Shown here piece after piece: positions 6,887 through 15,176 of a DNA stretch of 64,000 nucleotides. A program made the translations under genes and the position numbers. The notes beneath the pieces were generated by a model. That model was not told the origin of the DNA. It saw nothing but the letters and a program-made list of their open reading frames with translations, and searched no databases. Origin of the DNA: Planctomycetota bacterium (GTDB lineage: Bacteria > Planctomycetota > Phycisphaerae > Phycisphaerales > Zrk34); assembly GCA_016125255.1 (NCBI GenBank), contig WGMD01000006.1:124001-188000 (forward strand). Direction: 5' to 3'. Numbering within the stretch: position 1 is the first letter of the stretch; each line of letters opens with the position of its first letter.

Positions 6887-8403
6887 TGCCCGCCCCGCGC
6901 GATCACCATCCCGACCTCGCCCCGCTCGTCGCGCCGATGTTCGAAGAAGAGCTGTCCGACGAACAGTGGACCCGGCTCTGCGACCTCCTCCGTCACGACC
7001 CCGCCGCCCGCCGCGCCTACCTCCGCCTCCGCGCGCTGCACGCCCAACTCACCACCCGCCACAGCCACCAGACGCTTCGCGGCGAAGCGCCGCTCCCTTC
7101 GACTTCGCTCAGGGCAGGCAGCATCGGCGTGAATGAGCCATCCGCATCCCCCCACGCCGACGCTGAGCCCGCCCCGGGGCGAAGCGTCTGGTACACCAAA
7201 GGGTTCAGAGGTCAGGGTTCAGGGTTCATCTTCAAAGCAGCGATCGCCGCGCTGATCATGCTCGCCGCCACGCTCCTGTATGTCTTTGTGCCTTTCACTC
7301 CCCACTCCGCACTCCCCGCTCCCCACTCCGCCGCCCCGGCCTCATACGCCATGCTCAGCGACATGTCTCCCGACGCGATCTTCGCCGATGGCGAGCGTTC
7401 CCTCGGCGAAGGCCTCAATACGCCGATCCGACTCACTGCCGGCCGCGCCCAAGTCATGTTCGAGTCCACCGCCGTCGTCGACCTGACCGGCCCGTGCGAA
7501 TTTGAAATGACCGGGCCCAACCGCGCGCGGCTCGAGGCCGGGCAGATGGAAGCGTACTGCCGTCCGCAAGCACGCGGGTTTACGATCGATCTGCCCGGCA
7601 GCGTGCGCATCGTCGATCGAGGCACGCGCTTCGCCCTCGATGTGCCCGGCGGGGCGACGGCCCGAACGATGACGATGGTCGTCCGCCAGGGGCATGTCGA
7701 TGCCTCGGTCGGCGACGCAACGCCGCTGAATTTCGCGGCCGGCGAATGTCTGGTCGCCCTGCGTGCCGGCGCTAAAGCCCCCGGTGAATTGCATCGTGCC
7801 CGAGCGGCGATACATCTGCGCAGCGGCGCGAAGACCACCGCCCGCGCTGAAAACCGCTACACGGTCGGGTCGCTGATTCAGGTCGGCGACGCGCCGTTGT
7901 GGCTGACGCATCTGGGCGTGCAGGACGCCGGGCCGGCGGGGCCCGCGAACGACGGCTTTTTCAGCGCGGATCCCATTGACGTGGGACTCTGGGACGCGAC
8001 GGGCGCGCAACTTATCGCGCATGTGCGGATTCCGTCCAGCGCTCTGTCGATCGACGGATGGCGCTACGTGCCGATCGACGCCGGCCCGATCCGCCTCGAA
8101 GCCGGCCAGCGATACCGTATCGGCGCCAACGTGGGCGCGGGCATCGAATGGTTTCTTGACGGAGGCGGCGCCGCGGCGTTCGAGGCCGACGACGCCGTGC
8201 GACTCGTCGAAAGCTGCTATCGCTCCGGCGCCTTCGGCGCGCCGCTTCAGAGCGATCGCGCCAATGCCGCGCGATGGGGCGCCGCCAACGCCTTGTTCAT
8301 CCCGATTCGTGAATCCGTTTCTGAAACATCCAAGTCCGGGGCCGGGCGCCGCGCCACGGAGAATCTGAGAAACCCCGCAACATCGCAGGAGACACAACCA
8401 TGA
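6886..8403 (+). CDS. FecR-like transmembrane anti-sigma factor with C-terminal DUF4082-like domain, cassette 2
   Basis: This 505-residue protein has an N-terminal helical sigma-binding region (about 1-60, FEEELSDEQWTRLCDLLR), a low-complexity linker (about 61-112) and a membrane helix at about 114-136. The FecR-like part at about 185-290 includes STAVVDLTGPCEFEM, as in cassette 1. From about 323 to 490 there is a beta-rich domain with VGLWDATGAQLIAHV, WRYVPIDAG and VGAGIEWFLDGG. The product of the next gene has the same domain (VGIWNASGTLLASV, MGAGIEYFSDGG). The linker contains a 126-base inserted-looking block bounded by inverted repeats. The stop overlaps the next start (ATGA). Confidence 0.85.
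   Translation: MPAPRDHHPDLAPLVAPMFEEELSDEQWTRLCDLLRHDPAARRAYLRLRALHAQLTTRHSHQTLRGEAPLPSTSLRAGSIGVNEPSASPHADAEPAPGRSVWYTKGFRGQGSGFIFKAAIAALIMLAATLLYVFVPFTPHSALPAPHSAAPASYAMLSDMSPDAIFADGERSLGEGLNTPIRLTAGRAQVMFESTAVVDLTGPCEFEMTGPNRARLEAGQMEAYCRPQARGFTIDLPGSVRIVDRGTRFALDVPGGATARTMTMVVRQGHVDASVGDATPLNFAAGECLVALRAGAKAPGELHRARAAIHLRSGAKTTARAENRYTVGSLIQVGDAPLWLTHLGVQDAGPAGPANDGFFSADPIDVGLWDATGAQLIAHVRIPSSALSIDGWRYVPIDAGPIRLEAGQRYRIGANVGAGIEWFLDGGGAAAFEADDAVRLVESCYRSGAFGAPLQSDRANAARWGAANALFIPIRESVSETSKSGAGRRATENLRNPATSQETQP
7067..7192. repeat. 126-base block with 14-base inverted ends inside the anti-sigma gene
   Basis: ACCAGACGCTTCGC (7067-7080) is exactly inverted at 7179-7192. The block is 126 bases, exactly 42 codons, so the reading frame is kept. 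Inside lies CCCTTCGACTTCGCTCAGGG (7095-7114), an imperfect palindrome that looks like a dispersed REP. It encodes the unstructured linker before the membrane helix. It may be a small non-autonomous element or a fossil of one. Confidence 0.55.
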
Positions 8404-9572
8404 GAACCCGCCGGAACCTGACCCGCGCCGCCTCGCGCCTCGCCGCCGCTGTGCTGCTCGCCTGCGTCGCCGCCGAGACGCCCGCCGCCGTCATCAGCCC
8501 CCTCAGCGCCAGCCCGTCCGGCCGTCGATCGGATGCGGCATACACCATCGGCTACGACTTCACCGTCGGCGCGACCAATCAGACCATCAACGCACTGGGC
8601 ATCGAAGACATCACCAACAGCGGAGCCGCCGGATATGGCGACGGTCTGGTGACGCGCCACGCCGTGGGCATCTGGAACGCCTCCGGCACGCTGCTGGCGA
8701 GCGTCAACGTCGCCGCCGGCACGCAGGCGACGCTCGTCAACGGGTTCCGCTATGAGCCGATCGCCCCGCTGACCCTCGTGGCCGGCCAGACCTACACCAT
8801 CGGCGCGACCATGGGTGCGGGCATCGAATACTTCTCCGACGGCGGCACCGCCGCCAACTACGCCGCCGCCTCCGGTTTCACCCTCTCCAACGCCCGCTAC
8901 GCCGGCGGCGGCACCCTCACCCGCCCGACCAGCAACGGGTCCACCGGCGGCGGCGTCAACGGCCGCTGGTCCGGCGGCAACGCCACCTTCATCGCCAACC
9001 CCGCCCTGCCCGTCCCCTCCGAGTCGATGCTCCTCAACTCCGCGCACACCGGAAACCGCAGCGACTACACCGGGGCCGTCGGATTCGAATTCACCACCGC
9101 AAACCGGACCACGACCATCGAGGCGCTGGGCTTCTACGACAGCGGGCAGGACGGCCTGGCGACATCGCATCGCGTGGGCATCTGGGACGGCTCCGTCGAA
9201 CTCGGCCAGGTCGTCGTTCAGGCCGGCACCGCCTCCACGCTCATCGGCGACTTCCGCTACCAGACCCTCTGGAGCTCCATCACCCTCCTGGCCAATCACA
9301 CCTACCAGATCGTCGCCGAGGTCATCAACGGCGGCGACGCCTGGCTCGACACCGCCGTGCCAAGCCCCGGCACGTTCAACTTCAACCCCGAGTTCGCCGG
9401 CTATTCCTTCGGTCGCGGCGCCTACTCCGCGAGCTTCTCGGCGCCGACGAACTATTCGGCCGGTCGGCTCTACGTCGCGCCGAATCTGCTCATCGCCGTC
9501 CCCGCGCCCGCCGCGCTGCCCGCGGGACTGTCCCTGCTCGCCCTGATGCCTTCGCGCCGCCGGCGCGCTTAA
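8400..9572 (+). CDS. Secreted PEP-CTERM-like protein with two DUF4082-like repeats, cassette 2
   Basis: This 390-residue protein has a signal peptide (about 1-30) and ends VPAPAALPAGLSLL followed by SRRRRA. It contains two copies of one beta-sandwich domain. The first spans about 40-195 (TIGYDFTVGATNQTINALG, HAVGIWNASGTLLASV, GFRYEPIAP, AGQTYTIGA). The second spans about 205-350 (AVGFEFTTANRTTTIEALG, HRVGIWDGSVELG, DFRYQTLW, ANHTYQIVAE). Repeat 1 is strikingly like the C-terminal part of the preceding anti-sigma factor. Translation is coupled to that gene through ATGA. DUF4082 assignment is from motif resemblance; a role as surface ligand-binding protein is inferred. Confidence 0.8.
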   Translation: MRTRRNLTRAASRLAAAVLLACVAAETPAAVISPLSASPSGRRSDAAYTIGYDFTVGATNQTINALGIEDITNSGAAGYGDGLVTRHAVGIWNASGTLLASVNVAAGTQATLVNGFRYEPIAPLTLVAGQTYTIGATMGAGIEYFSDGGTAANYAAASGFTLSNARYAGGGTLTRPTSNGSTGGGVNGRWSGGNATFIANPALPVPSESMLLNSAHTGNRSDYTGAVGFEFTTANRTTTIEALGFYDSGQDGLATSHRVGIWDGSVELGQVVVQAGTASTLIGDFRYQTLWSSITLLANHTYQIVAEVINGGDAWLDTAVPSPGTFNFNPEFAGYSFGRGAYSASFSAPTNYSAGRLYVAPNLLIAVPAPAALPAGLSLLALMPSRRRRA

Positions 9573-9618
9573 CGATGGTTTGCCTGCTGGTCCCTCCACG
9601 ATCGAGGGATCCGCGGTT

Positions 9619-9636
9619 GTCCGATTACGGTCGGAC
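9619..9636. repeat. Small hairpin after PEP-CTERM gene of cassette 2
   Basis: GTCCGA (9619-9624) pairs with TCGGAC (9631-9636) around a 6-base loop, 46 bases after the stop codon. No T-run follows. Confidence 0.45.
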
Positions 9637-9684
9637 CGCCGCATTGGACGCCAAATCCGATCGCACAGAACTCTGGCGGGTTTG

Positions 9685-9702
9685 GGTTCGACGAATCGAA
9701 CC
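9685..9702. repeat. Hairpin with CGAA loop upstream of pseudopilin, cassette 2
   Basis: GGTTCGA (9685-9691) pairs fully with TCGAACC (9696-9702) around the tetraloop CGAA. It lies between the PEP-CTERM and pseudopilin genes, the place occupied by the palindrome in cassette 1 and by a hairpin in cassette 3. Confidence 0.6.
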
Positions 9703-9799
9703 GACGATCGGATGAAGCGATTGCGTTCGGTGGGTGAAAATCCATCGGACGCATTTGAACAATGCCCGCGGCGTGCATGCGGGACGATGGATACGCACC

Positions 9800-10582
9800 A
9801 TGCGCCGACGCGCCTTTTCACTCATCGAACTGCTGGTCGTCGTGAGCATCGTGGCGCTGCTCGTGGCGATCCTGCTGCCGTCGCTCAGACAGGCCCGATA
9901 CGCGGCCCGGCTCACCGTCTGCGCCTCCAACCTGCACCAGAGCGGGCTCGGTTTTCTCGGGTTCGCCGCCGACCACGCCGGCCGATACCCCGAGCACGGG
10001 TTCAACAAGCCCACCGCGCTCAAGCAGGGCGCGACCGACCTGCGCGACGCGTACAACCCCTATGTCGATCTGAACCGCCTCGCCTGTCCGTTCACGGAGT
10101 CGATCGACTACACCCATCCGCCGCTGGCCGCCACCAATAGCGTGGAGTGGACCTATGTCTGGTTCGCCGGCTGGCGTTTCGCCTACAACGCCGACGGGCT
10201 TTACGGCGCGGGCGACACGAGCTTCAGCAACGGCACGTACAACTTCAACCTGCTGGCGGGCGATCAGCTCTGGTCGCGCGTCGACGGCACGTTCCCGCAC
10301 GCCTCGCATCCCGGGCGCGACATGGGCCTCCTCACCGCCGGCGCCAACACCAGTCCCGCGACCACCACGGTCTCGTACAGCGCCGCCTCGTGGACGTTCA
10401 TCCGATGGGAGAACGCCGCCAACAACTTCGCCGCCGGCGGCGAGAACGACCTGAACTTCCTCTACACCGACCTGTCGTGCAAAACGATCGGCCGCGTCAC
10501 ATGGACCGGCTCCGATGTCCGCCCCGTCGACTTCTTCCGCACGATCAGCGGATGGTACCTCTGGGTGCCGACGCAGAACTGA
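9800..10582 (+). CDS. Type II/IV pseudopilin-like protein, DUF1559 type, cassette 2
   Basis: This 260-residue protein starts [21 protein letters not shown], a prepilin-type N-terminus. ATG 9800 is preferred because it gives the short charged leader; an in-frame ATG at 9734 would add 22 residues. The globular part contains Cys at CASNLHQSG and CPFTESIDY. The C-terminal DG motif is only partly kept ([11 protein letters not shown]). It lies 227 bases after the PEP-CTERM gene with hairpins between, so it may be expressed at a different level from the upstream genes. Confidence 0.83.
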   Translation: MRRRAFSLIELLVVVSIVALLVAILLPSLRQARYAARLTVCASNLHQSGLGFLGFAADHAGRYPEHGFNKPTALKQGATDLRDAYNPYVDLNRLACPFTESIDYTHPPLAATNSVEWTYVWFAGWRFAYNADGLYGAGDTSFSNGTYNFNLLAGDQLWSRVDGTFPHASHPGRDMGLLTAGANTSPATTTVSYSAASWTFIRWENAANNFAAGGENDLNFLYTDLSCKTIGRVTWTGSDVRPVDFFRTISGWYLWVPTQN

Positions 10583-10965
10583 CGCGGCCGGCGGCAGATC
10601 ACGCCCCGTTGGAATCCAATCACGTTCGTCGCTGGATGTGGGTCATTTCACCCACTTCGCGCACAGGCGTGGCGCGATTCGCGCACCGGGATGGCAAATC
10701 GGACGCGGCTGTGCGCATGCGTTTGCGTAAGTCCTTATTCGATCGCGCACGGGCGCGTCGGGGCTTCCGCGCCGATGCGCACGGGTCCGTCCGGTGCGCG
10801 CTTCATGCGAAAAATGGGCGAAAAAGGGGCGATTCTGAGATGGGAACGGGGGCGCACGCTCGTGTCGAATATTCGAGGGGGGAGCGCGCCCGTGCGAATG
10901 GGGGATGGGCCACGGTTGATGGGGCGACTTGAAAGCGGGTGCGGGTGCGGGGACACTGGCCGTTC
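10583..10965. other. Intergenic region before mutS
   Basis: No gene with recognisable sequence is visible in these 383 bases. The stretch is G-rich near its end. I see no clear terminator, tRNA or strong sigma-70 promoter. Confidence 0.6.
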
Positions 10966-13578
10966 ATGACCCGCGCGGATGAGAACAATGCGAAACAGGA
11001 CACGCCGGCGATGCGTCAGCACCGGCGCTTCAAGCAGGAGCACCCGGACTGCGTGCTGTTCTTTCGCATGGGGGACTTTTACGAGCTTTTTTATGATGAT
11101 GCGCTGCTGGCGCACAAGGTGCTGGGCGTCACGCTCACGCAGCGGACGGAGGGCGTGCCGATGGCGGGCGTGCCCTATCACGCGGTGGAGGGTTACCTGC
11201 GGCGGATGATCGCGGCGGGATACCGGGTGGCGATCTGCGAGCAGATGGAGGACCCGAAGGAGGCGAAGGGCGTCGTCAAGCGGGAGGTGACGCGGCTGGT
11301 GACGCCGGGGACGCTGACGGATGATGCGATGTTGGAGGAGGGCGAGCCGTGCGTCCTCGCGGCGGTGCAGTTCGTCAATGACGACACGGTGGCGCTGGCG
11401 TTCGCGGAGCTTTCGACGGGGGCGCTGAGCGTGGCGCAATTTGCGAGCGATACGGTCGCCGACGAGCTGGCGCGGATCGGGCCGCGGGAACTGCTTTATG
11501 TCGAGACGGCCAACGGGCAGCCGCCGGAGCGGATCAGCGGGCTGGCGGGGCCGATCGGGTGTGCGTTGACGCGGCGGCCGGCGTGGCAGTTTCGCATGGC
11601 GGAAGCGACCGAGACGCTGATGAAGCAGTTCAACGTCACCACACTCGCCGGGTTCGGCCTCGAAGCGGACGACATCGTCATCGGACCCGCCGGTGCGGTG
11701 GTGAGCTACCTCCTCGAAACGCAGCAATCACGTGACGGCCGACTCGCCCACCTGTCGCCCCCCCGCCGCTTTGAACGTCACGCGCATCTGGTCATCGATC
11801 AGACGTCGCTGCGCAGTCTCGAAATCGAACGCACGCTCCGCACCGGCGAAACGAAGGGCTCATTGCTCGGGGCGCTGCAGGATTGCCGCACGGCGATGGG
11901 CAAGCGGGCGCTAAGGCAATGGCTTTGCTACCCGCTGGCGGACAAGGCGAAGATCATCGACCGGCAGGACGCGGTGGCGGCGATCGTCGATGACGCGACG
12001 TTCCGTGCGGACCTGACCAAGCGGCTCGATGCGGTGCAGGACGTGGAGCGCATCAGCGGCCGCGTCGCCATCGGCCGACCCAGCCCCCGCGACCTCGTGG
12101 GCCTCGGCAACTCCCTCACCGATGTCAACAAGCTCATCGACCTGCTCGACGCCCGCCCGACACTCGCCGCCTATCACCATCGCCTGACCGCCATCGCCCC
12201 ATCGCTCAACAAGCTCGGCGATTGTATCCGCGCCGCCTGCGTCGATGATCCGCCCGCTCACATGCGCGACGGCGGCCTGATCCGCGACAGCTATGACAAA
12301 ACACTCGACGAATACCGCACGCTTCAAAGGGATTCCAACACGTATCTGGCCGACTATCAGAAGCGCCTCGCCGACGAAACCGGCATCGGGTCGCTGAAGA
12401 TCGGATACAACAAGGTCTTCGGCTACTACATCGAAGTCACGCATGTTCACGCCACGAAGATTCCCGCGGTTTTCACCCGCAAGCAGACGCTCAAGAACGC
12501 CGAGCGCTACATCACGCCGCAGCTCAAGGAGTACGAGGACAAGGTGCTGGGCGCGTCATCGAAAGCGATCGCACGCGAGCTGGACCTGTTCAACGATCTT
12601 TGCAAGGCGACGAGCGATGATCTGACGGCGCTGCATGAGTTTTCGCATGTGGTGGCGGAGTTGGACGTGTTGGCGTGTTTTGCGCGACGGGCGGTGAAAT
12701 ACCAATACACGCGGCCGAACATCGTTGACGAGCCGACGCTGATCATCACCGATGGGCGGCATCCGGTGCTTGACGAGATTCTGGCGGATCGGTTCGTGCC
12801 CAATGACACGGAACTCGATAAGAAGGCGACGCTGGCGCTGATCACCGGGCCGAACATGGCGGGCAAGAGCACATACATCCGCCAGAACGCCCTGCTGACG
12901 TTGCTCGCGCACACCGGCGCGTTCATTCCCGCGGCGTCGGCGACGATCGGCCTCACCGACCGTATCTTCACGCGCATCGGCGCGTCCGATGAAATCCACC
13001 TCGGGCAATCGACCTTCATGGTCGAGATGACCGAGACCGCCAACATCTGTCATCATGCCTCGCCGCGCAGTCTCGTCATTCTCGACGAAATCGGCCGGGG
13101 GACTTCGACGCTGGACGGCTTGGCGCTGGCATGGGCCATCGCCGAGCACCTGGCCGCCCGGCGATGCCGCTGTCTGTTCGCCACGCACTATCACGAGTTG
13201 ACGGAGCTGCCGGAGCGGTTCGACAATGTGGTGAACCTGAACGTGACGGTGCGCGAGTGGAACAACGAGATCGCGTTCCTGCACCGCATCGCGCCGGGCG
13301 CGGCGAACAAGAGCTACGGCATTCACGTGGCGAAAATCGCGGGGCTGCCCGACGGCGTGCTCACGCGGGCGAATGAGCTGATGGCGCAGCTTCAGGTGCA
13401 TACGGAATCGCATGTCGGCAAATCTCCCAAACCGCAGTCCCAGGAACAGTGGGGATTATTCACGCAGTACGTGGAGCATCCGGCTCTGACGCAGTTGCGC
13501 GAGAGCGATCTGAACGCGCTGTCGCCGCTGGGGGCGTTCGATCTGCTTCGCAAGTTGCGGGCGGAGTTAGACAAATGA
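10966..13578 (+). CDS. mutS: DNA mismatch repair protein MutS
   Basis: This 870-residue protein recognises base mismatches and small loops and starts methyl-independent or methyl-directed repair with MutL. The mismatch-binding motif is visible near the N-terminus in FFRMGDFYELF (the F-Y-E residues). The ATPase domain has Walker A TGPNMAGKST at about 626, Walker B LVILDEIGRGTSTLDG at about 703, and FATHYHELTEL. Length fits the bacterial MutS1 family. ATG 10966 is used; a GTG at 10939 is in frame but adds non-conserved residues. No mutL is present in the window. Confidence 0.97.
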   Translation: MTRADENNAKQDTPAMRQHRRFKQEHPDCVLFFRMGDFYELFYDDALLAHKVLGVTLTQRTEGVPMAGVPYHAVEGYLRRMIAAGYRVAICEQMEDPKEAKGVVKREVTRLVTPGTLTDDAMLEEGEPCVLAAVQFVNDDTVALAFAELSTGALSVAQFASDTVADELARIGPRELLYVETANGQPPERISGLAGPIGCALTRRPAWQFRMAEATETLMKQFNVTTLAGFGLEADDIVIGPAGAVVSYLLETQQSRDGRLAHLSPPRRFERHAHLVIDQTSLRSLEIERTLRTGETKGSLLGALQDCRTAMGKRALRQWLCYPLADKAKIIDRQDAVAAIVDDATFRADLTKRLDAVQDVERISGRVAIGRPSPRDLVGLGNSLTDVNKLIDLLDARPTLAAYHHRLTAIAPSLNKLGDCIRAACVDDPPAHMRDGGLIRDSYDKTLDEYRTLQRDSNTYLADYQKRLADETGIGSLKIGYNKVFGYYIEVTHVHATKIPAVFTRKQTLKNAERYITPQLKEYEDKVLGASSKAIARELDLFNDLCKATSDDLTALHEFSHVVAELDVLACFARRAVKYQYTRPNIVDEPTLIITDGRHPVLDEILADRFVPNDTELDKKATLALITGPNMAGKSTYIRQNALLTLLAHTGAFIPAASATIGLTDRIFTRIGASDEIHLGQSTFMVEMTETANICHHASPRSLVILDEIGRGTSTLDGLALAWAIAEHLAARRCRCLFATHYHELTELPERFDNVVNLNVTVREWNNEIAFLHRIAPGAANKSYGIHVAKIAGLPDGVLTRANELMAQLQVHTESHVGKSPKPQSQEQWGLFTQYVEHPALTQLRESDLNALSPLGAFDLLRKLRAELDK

Positions 13579-13643
13579 CGCCTCGCCCGTCATAATCGAA
13601 TCGTGGTCAGCCGTTTTTCATTTTTTTGAAGTAAAGGTGATCC

Positions 13644-15164
13644 ATGAAAGTCATGCTTGTGCACCCCAGCGCGCTGATGTATGCCGAGGTTTATCTGCGG
13701 CTTGAGCCGCTGGGTCTGGAGCGCGTGGGGGCGGCCCTGCGGGCGGGCGGTCATGATGTGCGCATGGTCGATCTTCAGATTTTCAATCACATGCAGCTCA
13801 TGGCCGAGCTGGACGAGTATCGCCCCGACGCCGTCGCGTTCTCGCTCAATTATCTGGCGAATATTCCCGAGGTGATCGATCTGGCCAAGGCGATCAAATC
13901 GCACTGGCCCGACACGTTCATCTTCATCGGCGGGCACAGCATCTCGTTCGTCGCCGAGGAAGTGCTCGAGCACGGCGAAGGCGCGATCGACTGCATCATT
14001 CAGGGCGAAGGCGAAATCACCGCGCCGCTGGTGGTGGACAACATGCCCAATGTCGACGGCCTGCCGGGCGTACGGACGCGCGATTCGGTCGGGCCCAAGC
14101 CGGCGCTGCTGGAGGACCTGGATCAGTTCCGTCCGGCGCGCGATCTGGCGCGACACCGCCGCAAGTATTTCATCGGCGTGCTCGATCCGTGCGCGTCGAT
14201 CGAATTTACGCGCGGTTGTCCGTGGGACTGCTCGTTCTGCTCGGCGTGGACGTTCTACGGGCGCAGCTACCGCAAGGGCACGCCCGAAGGCGCCGCCGCG
14301 GACATGGCCTCGATCAAGGAACCCAACGTCTTCATCGTCGACGACGTCGCCTTCGTGCATGAAGAGCACGGGATGGCCATCGCCGACGCCATCGAGAGCC
14401 GGGGCATCAAGAAGCGCTACTACCTTGAAACCCGCTGCGATGTGCTGCTGCGCAACGAGCATGTGTTCAAGCGCTGGGCGAAGATGGGGCTCGAGTACAT
14501 GTTTCTCGGGTTCGAGTCGCTCAACGAAGACCAGCTCAAGATGTTCCGCAAGCGCATCACGCCCAACGACAATTTCAAGGCACTGGAAGTCGCCCGCCGG
14601 CTGGGCATTCAGGTGGCGATCAACCTGATCGCCGATCCGTCATGGGGCGAGGCGGAGTTCAAGGGCGCGATGGAGTGGGCGCTTCAGGTGCCGGAGGTAG
14701 TGCACCTGACCGTGGCGACGCCGTACCCGGGCACGGAGCTTTTCCATACCGAACAGCGCCGGCTCTCCACACTCGACTATCGCCTGTACGACATTCAGCA
14801 CGCGGTCATGCCGACGAAGCTCCCCTTGGAGCGGTTCTATCAGCTCCTCGTCGAGACGCAGTCGATCATCAACCGCAAGAGTCTGGGATGGAAGACGGCG
14901 TTCGCATTGTCGGGGATTCTGGCGCGACAGTGGATGCGCGGCCAGTTCAACACGACGCGGATGCTCTTTTCATTTTCAAAGGTCTACGCGGTCGGCCGGC
15001 AGCTTGGCGATCACAGGAAGCCAGTCAAGTATGAGATGCGGCGGGCGGATCACGAAGGGCGGAAGATCCGCAAGGGGCAGGAGCTTTACATCCACAACAC
15101 GGGCCTGACCGTCAGCGCGGGGGCCGAGCGGGCGCCCGAGCCGGTCATCGTCAAGTCGGCCTGA
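13644..15164 (+). CDS. hpnR: B12-binding radical SAM enzyme, probable hopanoid C-3 methylase
   Basis: This 506-residue protein has an N-terminal cobalamin-binding domain (about 1-145, with MKVMLVHPSALMY and FIGGHSISF) and a radical SAM core with the cluster-binding motif CPWDCSFC at about 192-199. The N-terminal segment EVYLRLEPLGLE and the NYLANIPEVIDLAKA segment resemble HpnR, which adds the C-3 methyl group to hopanoids. Squalene-hopene cyclase lies about 3.2 kb downstream on the same strand, which supports the call. The gene starts with a good site (AAAGGTGATCC before ATG). Other B12 radical SAM methylases such as HpnP remain possible. Confidence 0.7.
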   Translation: MKVMLVHPSALMYAEVYLRLEPLGLERVGAALRAGGHDVRMVDLQIFNHMQLMAELDEYRPDAVAFSLNYLANIPEVIDLAKAIKSHWPDTFIFIGGHSISFVAEEVLEHGEGAIDCIIQGEGEITAPLVVDNMPNVDGLPGVRTRDSVGPKPALLEDLDQFRPARDLARHRRKYFIGVLDPCASIEFTRGCPWDCSFCSAWTFYGRSYRKGTPEGAAADMASIKEPNVFIVDDVAFVHEEHGMAIADAIESRGIKKRYYLETRCDVLLRNEHVFKRWAKMGLEYMFLGFESLNEDQLKMFRKRITPNDNFKALEVARRLGIQVAINLIADPSWGEAEFKGAMEWALQVPEVVHLTVATPYPGTELFHTEQRRLSTLDYRLYDIQHAVMPTKLPLERFYQLLVETQSIINRKSLGWKTAFALSGILARQWMRGQFNTTRMLFSFSKVYAVGRQLGDHRKPVKYEMRRADHEGRKIRKGQELYIHNTGLTVSAGAERAPEPVIVKSA

Positions 15165-15176
15165 TACGGGGCGCGC

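Noticed and set aside
8247-9821. Minus-strand open frame (524 codons) opposite the cassette 2 PEP-CTERM gene
   Set aside because: Gly/Asp/Val-rich shadow of a Thr/Ala/Gly-rich gene; no plausible start or domain.
10583-10965. Small plus-strand open frames before mutS
   Set aside because: Arg-rich low-information sequence without homology signals; probably non-coding.
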